Source: Spirochaetota bacterium (lineage in GTDB: Bacteria; Spirochaetota; Brevinematia; Brevinematales; Brevinemataceae). Taken from it: DNA of 64,000 nucleotides. Shown here in pieces: positions 58,458 through 64,000 of the stretch. The notes beneath the pieces were generated by a model. The model was given only the letters and a program-made list of their open reading frames with translations, made no database searches and was not told where the DNA came from. The stretch lies in NCBI GenBank assembly GCA_030154445.1, contig JAGUQW010000011.1, forward strand, positions 62,001 to 126,000, written 5' to 3'. The position numbers and the translations under genes were made by a program. Position 1 is the stretch's first letter, and the number at the start of each line of letters is the position of its first letter.

Positions 58458-59183
58458 TTAAGGAATAGAATTAGTTTGATCTGCATAGAAACCACTAACT
58501 GGTCTATTTTGTGCATTTCTATATTGTTTTGAATTATTTGGATCATAAATCCAAATGCCGTCTTTAACAAAAGAATACAAATATATTTCTTCAGAGTCTA
58601 ATTCTAATTCGATTTCAAATATTCCTGCTCCTTTATGAGTAAGTTGATGAGAAAAAGGATTCCAATTATTAAAATCTCCAGCAATAGTAATAATATTAGC
58701 ATTTGTATTTTGATATTGAAAAATATAAGTATTATTTGAGATCCAAAAAGGAAATTTTTTATTAGGAATAAAATCATTAGTTAGATTAAGAATAGATAAT
58801 TTTTGTCGTCCCATATCAAATTCATGATTAGGATTAAGAGGATCGGTAATCCAAAATCCATCAACTTTAAAACGATATTTATATTTTCCAGCAGGGATAC
58901 GATTTTTCAAAGAGAGTACCCAAATATTAGAACGAGATTCTTCCATTTGCAAATTTTTTTGCCAATTATTAAAATCACCGGCAATTTGTACAGATTTGGC
59001 AGGACCTTTGTAGAAAAAAAGAATAGAATTACTGAGAATCAAAGGAGATTGAAAATTGATATCAGAGATATCTTTTGTGAGAAAATCATTTATTTGACGA
59101 GCATCTGGTAGTATCATACGAGATTGTGAACTTATGATAGCAGGAAAGAGAAAAAATAAGAAATATATTTTAATTGGTTTCAT
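58458..59183 (-). CDS. Exported protein with two tandem CBM48 glycogen-binding-like modules
   Basis: 241 residues: signal peptide (MKPIKIYFLFFLFPAIISSQ), then two copies of the early-set/CBM48 module. The first (~50-125) has VQIAGDFNNWQ and AGKYKYRFKVDGFWITDPLN; the second (~150-225) has ITIAGDFNNWNPF, LYSFVKDGIWIYDPNNS. These match AMPK-type glycogen-binding modules, which bind alpha-glucan. No catalytic domain is attached. An exported alpha-glucan- or other glycan-binding role is inferred. The -10 box lies only six bases before the ATG and no ribosome site is present. Confidence 0.85.
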   Translation of the reverse strand: MKPIKIYFLFFLFPAIISSQSRMILPDARQINDFLTKDISDINFQSPLILSNSILFFYKGPAKSVQIAGDFNNWQKNLQMEESRSNIWVLSLKNRIPAGKYKYRFKVDGFWITDPLNPNHEFDMGRQKLSILNLTNDFIPNKKFPFWISNNTYIFQYQNTNANIITIAGDFNNWNPFSHQLTHKGAGIFEIELELDSEEIYLYSFVKDGIWIYDPNNSKQYRNAQNRPVSGFYADQTNSIP

Positions 59184-59189
59184 AATGAT

Positions 59190-59218
59190 ATTATAATACT
59201 AAACAGTAAAAATATCAA
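59190..59218 (-). promoter_or_regulatory. Promoter giving a probably leaderless CBM48 transcript
   Basis: On the minus strand, TTGATA, 17 bases, TATAAT, then six bases and the ATG. Expected transcription start coincides with the start codon. Confidence 0.65.
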
Positions 59219-59235
59219 AAATAATATGGTAAAAA

Positions 59236-59264
59236 TTGCAGAGAAATGTTAAGTAAGCTACAAT
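59236..59264 (+). promoter_or_regulatory. Promoter for the spiro-SPASM gene
   Basis: TTGCAG, 17 bases, TACAAT, 18 bases before the ATG at 59283, which has AGGAG. Confidence 0.6.
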
Positions 59265-59282
59265 AATAAATAGGAGATAATA

Positions 59283-60677
59283 ATGAATAATATCTTATTT
59301 GTACTAATAGATTCTATAGATAAAAATTTTTACTTGCGTTATCAAGATAAGCTTAGTAATATTCACCAAAAATTAGTAAGCAAATTAAATAATATAGATA
59401 TACTAGTTGTTGGTCATCAAGATAGTTTAATCACTGATTTGAAGTTTTCTGATTCAAAATCTCTCTATCAATATATTGCTAAAAATGCACAACAAAGAGA
59501 TGTTGTTATTTGTGATGCTTTTGCAGGATTACTTTCTTTAGTAGATACAGAAGATGTAGTTAATTATATGAGAAATAATCAATATGATGTTTGTCTAACA
59601 GAAAATATCCCTGATGGGCTAGTTCCTATGATTATTTCTCATGAATTTCTGGATGATTTTTGGAATTTTATTGAGAAAGATCAAGTTATACAATCTTCTT
59701 TAAAAGAACTGATTGACTGGGAATATAAAGGTATCGATGTAGGTGTATATTTGTCAGCTTCTTTGTTAATTATGGAAAGAATAGATTTTCTTCCCGTTAA
59801 TAAAGGTGCTATAGAATATATTAGTAATTTGATGGATAATCCAAAATTATCTATTCATACGATAGATAATTTATTAATAGAAAAATCAGTGATGTTACGC
59901 CATAATCCTCAATATATAGCTATAGAAATTTCTTCACAATCAGATGGTTTTCATAGTAAATCTTTTTCAAATAAAGAGATGGGTATAGATCTTTTTAGAA
60001 AGATTATAACAGAAATTGATGAGTTATGTCCTGAAACATTGATATCTATAGGAGTATGGGGTGATCCTTTTTTGCACAGTGCTTTCATAGAATTATTTAT
60101 GCTATTGAATACTATTTCAAATAAAGTGCTGATAGAATGCAGATCGCTCTGTTTAAATCAAGAATTTACAGATTTAGTTCTTGCTCGACCAAATACAGAA
60201 TTAATTTTCGATGTTAGTTTTACCGTAGAATCACTTTTCAAACAGTACAAAAAAAATGCTCATAGCTTGGAACAAATTACTAATTTTATTAAATCATTAC
60301 CTAATAAAGATCATGTTTGGGTACGCTTGACAAGATGTTTGGAAACTGAAGAAAGTATCAAATATTTTTTGACAGAATGGAAATATTTAAAAGTTTTAAT
60401 TACAAAAGCTGATTCTTTTGGTATGGATAATAAAGTTGTTGATTTAGCTCCTATTAAGAGACATCCTTGTTTTGCTTTGAGAAGAGAGTTGACTATTTTA
60501 AATGATGGACGAGTATTGTTATGTCGTCAAGCAGATACCATTATTGGTTCTTTATTAGAAGAATCACTAATAAGCATTTGGGCAAAAAATCAGGTATCTT
60601 TTGATAAACATAAAAAACAAGAATACAAAATTTGCGATACTTGTAATAATTGTGATGATTGGTGGATTTGGAATTAA
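59283..60677 (+). CDS. Spiro-SPASM protein (radical SAM-like, lacking the CxxxCxxC cluster motif)
   Basis: 464 residues. The first ~170 look like a GT-A/nucleotidyltransferase fold (VVICDAFAGLLSL, VCLTENIPDGLVP). A radical SAM-like barrel follows, but where CxxxCxxC should stand (YIAIEISSQSDGFHS, ~211-225) there is no cysteine. The C-terminus keeps a SPASM-type Cys set: Cys396 (HPCFALR), Cys414 (GRVLLCRQ) and C-x-x-C-x-x-C at 451-457. This is the layout of the spirochaete-specific spiro-SPASM family. It probably binds an auxiliary Fe-S cluster without radical chemistry. Function unknown. Good promoter and AGGAG. Confidence 0.82.
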   Translation: MNNILFVLIDSIDKNFYLRYQDKLSNIHQKLVSKLNNIDILVVGHQDSLITDLKFSDSKSLYQYIAKNAQQRDVVICDAFAGLLSLVDTEDVVNYMRNNQYDVCLTENIPDGLVPMIISHEFLDDFWNFIEKDQVIQSSLKELIDWEYKGIDVGVYLSASLLIMERIDFLPVNKGAIEYISNLMDNPKLSIHTIDNLLIEKSVMLRHNPQYIAIEISSQSDGFHSKSFSNKEMGIDLFRKIITEIDELCPETLISIGVWGDPFLHSAFIELFMLLNTISNKVLIECRSLCLNQEFTDLVLARPNTELIFDVSFTVESLFKQYKKNAHSLEQITNFIKSLPNKDHVWVRLTRCLETEESIKYFLTEWKYLKVLITKADSFGMDNKVVDLAPIKRHPCFALRRELTILNDGRVLLCRQADTIIGSLLEESLISIWAKNQVSFDKHKKQEYKICDTCNNCDDWWIWN

Positions 60678-60745
60678 AAAATAAATGTTAATAAAATAAT
60701 ATTACTTCCGATAGATTATATAAGTAAATCTATAGAGGTATTTGT

Positions 60746-61933
60746 ATGCTTGATTTCAATTATTTTCATATTCCTACACGCATTATTCAAGGCTATGAAT
60801 GTTATACCAATTTAAGTGAATTATCAGAATTATTAAAAAAAAGAGTAATTATGGTAACAGATCAAAATCTTATGAATCTTGGTGCAACACAAAATCTTCG
60901 TCGTTTTATAGAAAATGTTTCTTATGGATTAATATTCCATCCAGTTTCTAATGAGTGTAGTGAAGGTGTTCAGGATGAGGCTATTTTATTAGCCAAAGAA
61001 AGTTGTGTACAAACAGTGGTAGGATTTGGAGACACTCATGTGTTATCTATTGCTCGAGCAATAGTACAATTTGCAAGTACAGATAACAATAAGATATCTT
61101 ATATTGAAATTCCTTCGATTCCTTGTATTTATACAGGATTGTTAGAAACATACTATATTGCTTCAAATTATGAAACATTAAAAAAACCATATAAAGATCT
61201 AGAGTCAAGAGCTGATTGGTTAGTTTTAGATTCTTCTTATACTGAATTTAGTAGAGTAGATAATATTTTGAAATCTGCTATTCATAGCTTGTCTTATGCC
61301 TTGGATGCTTTATTTTCTCGTAATGTTACGATGCTTTCAGAGTCTTATGCATTAAAAGCAATAGAATTAATTGTTTCTGCTGGTAATAGATTACCAAATG
61401 AGCCAACTAATGTAAAACTCAAAAATGAATTAATGATGGGATCTTTGTTAGCAAGCTTTGCTATACAAAGTTCTAGTTTGGGTATTTGTGCAGGATTAGC
61501 GATGTCTTTGTCTAATTCTTTAGTTTGTTCCGAAATAGAAGGATCTGGGGCTGTCTTGATGAGTTCTCTCGAGTATTCGTTAGTATCTAATTTAGATAAA
61601 TTTCAAAAAATTGCTCGTATTTTAGAAATTGAGGAAAGAGATCCTTTAGAAAGTAGTTTACAAGTATTAGGTGTTATTCATAATTTATTACAACAAATGG
61701 AAATACAACCTTTATCCTCTTATACCTTTACTTCTTCTATGTTAGATATTGTTGCCAAACAAGCATCACAATATCACTTTATGCTTGATTTATCTCGCCC
61801 AGCTGGTTTTTATGAATTAACTGATATACTAAATAATGCTGTGAAAAATGGTATTAATATGAATAGTGATCTTCAATCAGATGAGGTATCTTTAGATAAT
61901 AGATCTAAGGAAAAAAATACTATTACTATATAA
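60746..61933 (+). CDS. Iron-containing alcohol dehydrogenase-like protein with lost metal ligands
   Basis: 395 residues with the overall Fe-ADH/dehydroquinate-synthase-like fold: the N-terminal Rossmann part (KRVIMVTDQNLMNLG), then the helical domain. Key sites are altered. The GGGS nucleotide loop reads GFGDTH (93-98), the TAGTGSE region reads PCIYTGLLE, and the D-x-x-x-H segment aligns with HSLSYALDALFS. The later two metal histidines fall on Cys or Ser and Glu (GICAGLAMSLS, SEIEGSG). It is therefore probably not a metal-dependent dehydrogenase. It follows the spiro-SPASM gene by 68 bases; comEC starts directly after its stop. Confidence 0.7.
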   Translation: MLDFNYFHIPTRIIQGYECYTNLSELSELLKKRVIMVTDQNLMNLGATQNLRRFIENVSYGLIFHPVSNECSEGVQDEAILLAKESCVQTVVGFGDTHVLSIARAIVQFASTDNNKISYIEIPSIPCIYTGLLETYYIASNYETLKKPYKDLESRADWLVLDSSYTEFSRVDNILKSAIHSLSYALDALFSRNVTMLSESYALKAIELIVSAGNRLPNEPTNVKLKNELMMGSLLASFAIQSSSLGICAGLAMSLSNSLVCSEIEGSGAVLMSSLEYSLVSNLDKFQKIARILEIEERDPLESSLQVLGVIHNLLQQMEIQPLSSYTFTSSMLDIVAKQASQYHFMLDLSRPAGFYELTDILNNAVKNGINMNSDLQSDEVSLDNRSKEKNTITI

Positions 61934-63130
61934 ATGTTACAAAAATATTTCATTTTTTTCTATCTGTTTATTATAATTACTAATAATTTTTCATCTGAAA
62001 TTTCTATTTTTTCTTATCAAGAATATCAAATCACTTCTTTTCCGAATATAGAGATTAACAATAAAAAAGAACGCTATGTTATTTCTTCTTATCAACAATA
62101 TTTATATTTTGATTTTCCTGTAGAATTGTCTCCTTTTAGTAAAATAGCTGTATATGGAACTAAACAATATAATTCTAGTTATATTAATGTCCCGCAAAAT
62201 ATTGTTTGGTATCATTCGTTATTTCCGATATTGAATAAATTTTCTGTGTTTCGTATTGATATCACTAGAGAAATCATTAATTTATATCCTAAATCAGGAG
62301 CTTTAATTACAGCATTAATTTTAGGAAATAAAAGTTTTCTTGATGATGAGTTTATGGAATACATAAGATTTTCTGGATTAGCACATTTATTAGCTCTATC
62401 TGGATTACATTTGATTATTTTTATAATGTTTTTCATCTGGTTGTTTTCTTTGTTAGGTATGTCGAATAGATTTTTAGGAGTCAGCACATTACCATTTTCT
62501 CTTTTTTATTTATTTTTAGGTGGTTTAGGGATTTCTTTACAAAGAGCTGTTTTATTTCATTTCTTAAGTTCTTTTTTTTCTTATATAAGAATTCCTGTAT
62601 TAAACACAAAAATATTTTTTATTGCTTTATTTGTTAATATGATTATTTCTCCCAACAATATATATTCCTTATCTTTTTGGTTAAGTTATATTTCCGTGGC
62701 AGGTATTGTTTTTTCCTATAAATTTTGGTATGATGTACTATCAAAATATATTATACCAGTAATAAACTCATATTTAGCTGTTTCTTTAGCAGCATTTATG
62801 TCAGTATCACCAATCTTGATTTTAGTATTTGGAGTACTCAACATATATTCAGTGTTTTCAAGTACAATTATTGTACCATTTATGCCTATACTGTTAATAT
62901 TTTGTTTTTCAGCAGTATTTTTCAGTTACTATGGAATCTCATTTGAGATGCTAGATCAAATAATATTTTTATTTTATCGTTTTATTTATTTAATTGCAAA
63001 AATATTTTCTGAAATACCCATGGGTGTAATGTTTTTTCAAAATAAAATGATAGCTTCTGTAGTATTTATTTTGATCATGATAATAATGGTAACGATATTA
63101 AATAAAAAAAGGATTTGTGATGTGGGATGA
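61934..63130 (+). CDS. comEC: ComEC/Rec2 competence-domain membrane channel (no nuclease domain)
   Basis: Inner-membrane channel for single-stranded DNA uptake. The 398 residues begin with a membrane segment and a ~90-residue periplasmic OB-like part. The polytopic competence domain follows, with the hallmark SGLAHLLALSGLHLIIF and GISLQRAVLFHFLSS. The metallo-beta-lactamase nuclease domain found at the C-terminus of many ComEC proteins is absent. The ATG immediately follows the stop of the upstream gene, and the end overlaps nth. With dprA it hints at transformation; comEA and pilus genes are not in the window. Confidence 0.88.
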   Translation: MLQKYFIFFYLFIIITNNFSSEISIFSYQEYQITSFPNIEINNKKERYVISSYQQYLYFDFPVELSPFSKIAVYGTKQYNSSYINVPQNIVWYHSLFPILNKFSVFRIDITREIINLYPKSGALITALILGNKSFLDDEFMEYIRFSGLAHLLALSGLHLIIFIMFFIWLFSLLGMSNRFLGVSTLPFSLFYLFLGGLGISLQRAVLFHFLSSFFSYIRIPVLNTKIFFIALFVNMIISPNNIYSLSFWLSYISVAGIVFSYKFWYDVLSKYIIPVINSYLAVSLAAFMSVSPILILVFGVLNIYSVFSSTIIVPFMPILLIFCFSAVFFSYYGISFEMLDQIIFLFYRFIYLIAKIFSEIPMGVMFFQNKMIASVVFILIMIIMVTILNKKRICDVG

Positions 63131-63791
63131 TACTAAATTAATCAATATGTTTGATATACTAAAAAATAGTCCTCAATTATCAGAAGCACCTGTTGTTTTT
63201 TTTATGAGTACCGTTGGAGATGGTCCTTTGAGAGTATTAGTGTCGACAATCCTTAGTTTAAGAACAAAAGATGAGGTTACCGGACCAGCCACTGTGCGAT
63301 TATTCGATGTTGTGACAACACCAAAAGATATCAGTGATATATCGATAGAACAAATAGAAAAATTAATATATCCTGTCGGATTTTATAAAACTAAAGCAAG
63401 ACAAATACATAAGATCGCTCATATATTGCAAGATACCTATGACTCTACAGTTCCTGCAGATTTGGATTTGTTATTAGAATTACCAGGAGTAGGCAGAAAA
63501 ACAGCTAATTTAGTCATGGCAGTAGCTTTTGAAAAACCAGCTATTTGTGTTGATATCCATGTACATAGGATTTCTAATAGATTAGGGATCTGTAAAACCA
63601 AAAATCCAGAAGAAACAGAATTTTATTTGCGTGATACTGTTTCTCAAAATATTTGGAATGAATTTAATAGACCTTTAGTTGCCTTAGGTCAAGTAATTTG
63701 TCGTCCTATTTCTCCAAAATGTTCATTGTGCCCTATAGAAAATATGTGTGATAAGAAAATTATAAAAAATATAAAAGCCAATAAGAGGTAA
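63120..63791 (+). CDS. nth: Endonuclease III (Nth)
   Basis: DNA glycosylase/AP lyase that removes oxidised pyrimidines. The 223 residues contain the helix-hairpin-helix LPGVGRKTANLVMA with the catalytic Lys, VDIHVHRISNRLG with the catalytic Asp, and the C-terminal Fe-S ligands in CRPISPKCSLCPIENMC. The N-terminal ILSLRTKDE replaces the usual ILSAQTTD. The start is ATG 63120, seven bases after AAAGG; GTG 63117 is possible. It overlaps comEC by 11 bases. Confidence 0.95.
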   Translation: MWDDTKLINMFDILKNSPQLSEAPVVFFMSTVGDGPLRVLVSTILSLRTKDEVTGPATVRLFDVVTTPKDISDISIEQIEKLIYPVGFYKTKARQIHKIAHILQDTYDSTVPADLDLLLELPGVGRKTANLVMAVAFEKPAICVDIHVHRISNRLGICKTKNPEETEFYLRDTVSQNIWNEFNRPLVALGQVICRPISPKCSLCPIENMCDKKIIKNIKANKR

Positions 63792-63794
63792 GCA

Positions 63795-64000
63795 ATGAAT
63801 CTGTTTGTAGCTACTGAAAATAATAATTATATTGAAAAAATAAAAAAGTCGCTTAGTAAACACTATAAATTAACATTTATGGCAACTTTTGATGATTTTT
63901 TAAAAATATTTTCTGATAGTGATGAATTAGAATCTAATAAATATATTTTAGTATTGATAGATTATAAGTTATATCAAAAGTATGATATCACTTCATTTTT
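63795..64000 (+). CDS. Start of an unidentified gene (cut by window edge)
   Basis: An open frame begins three bases after the nth stop with AGAGG upstream and continues to the edge (68 codons seen). The start MNLFVATENNNYIEKIKKSL then ILVLIDYKLYQ looks like the first half of a receiver-like (Rossmann-type) domain, but the usual acidic pair at the start is missing. Too little is visible to name it. Confidence 0.55.
   Translation, partial: MNLFVATENNNYIEKIKKSLSKHYKLTFMATFDDFLKIFSDSDELESNKYILVLIDYKLYQKYDITSF

Noticed and set aside
1-64000. tRNA, rRNA, CRISPR arrays, insertion sequences or prophage
   Set aside because: I looked through the spacers by eye for T-loop sequences, spaced direct repeats, transposase motifs and long terminal inverted repeats and found none that hold up.

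Overview
The window looks like chromosomal DNA of a low-GC spirochaete. The points in favour are a spiro-SPASM protein (a family I know only from spirochaetes), exported lipoproteins with loose lipoboxes, an outer-membrane beta-barrel candidate, tandem glycogen-binding modules on an exported protein, and many TPR and ankyrin proteins. Base composition would fit a Brachyspira- or Brevinema-like organism; the genus is not decidable from the sequence alone. Most genes have a clear AGGAG-type ribosome binding site. Many have near-consensus sigma-70 promoters with 16-18 bp spacing, and several transcription units end in hairpin plus T-run terminators. I saw no tRNA, rRNA, CRISPR array or insertion sequence.

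Layout. 1-7.1 kb: aspS (cut at the left edge), a type II restriction-modification pair (C5 methyltransferase plus HNH nuclease), then der-bcp-sugar nucleotidyltransferase. 7.1-18.3 kb: TPR protein, smc, small exported protein, rlpA with SPOR domain, hydrolase, dprA, TPR protein, beta-barrel protein, maf, rsmG. 18.4-25 kb: lipoproteins, exported ankyrin protein, SpoU methyltransferase, rluD, an exported helical protein whose start codon overlaps that of rluD, a broken TM2 gene, and prfA. 25.1-34.5 kb: the glycolytic genes gap, pgk and tpiA, separated by accessory genes (four GNAT acetyltransferases, an orphan HsdR-N nuclease, a GIY-YIG pseudogene, an ankyrin protein, a HARE-HTH nuclease). 34.6-48.4 kb, mainly minus strand: lipoprotein, pnp, then rpsO-ribF-murJ-pta-Zn protease-coaD and two unknown genes. 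A plus-strand block (DUF969-DUF979-pcp and a SIR2-like DUF4917 gene) lies between pnp and rpsO. 48.6-56.8 kb: holA, arylsulfotransferase-like gene, glycosyltransferase, thrS, ABC-class ATPase, apt. 56.8-59.2 kb, minus: flavodoxin, class V aminotransferase, exported tandem CBM48 protein. 59.3-64 kb: spiro-SPASM protein, iron-alcohol-dehydrogenase-like protein, short ComEC, nth, and the start of one more gene.

How the genes fit together. The housekeeping content covers translation, lower glycolysis plus Pta, cell-wall work (MurJ, RlpA), chromosome maintenance (SMC, HolA, Nth) and DNA-uptake functions (DprA, ComEC core). DNA-cleaving or defence-like accessory genes are spread through it: the RM pair, HsdR-N, HARE nuclease, GIY-YIG remnant and DUF4917.

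The most interesting observations are: (i) two adjacent proteins with enzyme folds that have both lost their metal or cluster ligands (spiro-SPASM and Fe-ADH-like); (ii) Pgk and TpiA sharing an unusual C-terminal Cys-Ser-Cys tail; (iii) an SMC with no recognisable hinge domain; (iv) divergent genes whose start codons overlap in one CATG; (v) several orphan nuclease or NADase-like genes; (vi) two interpretable pseudogenes.
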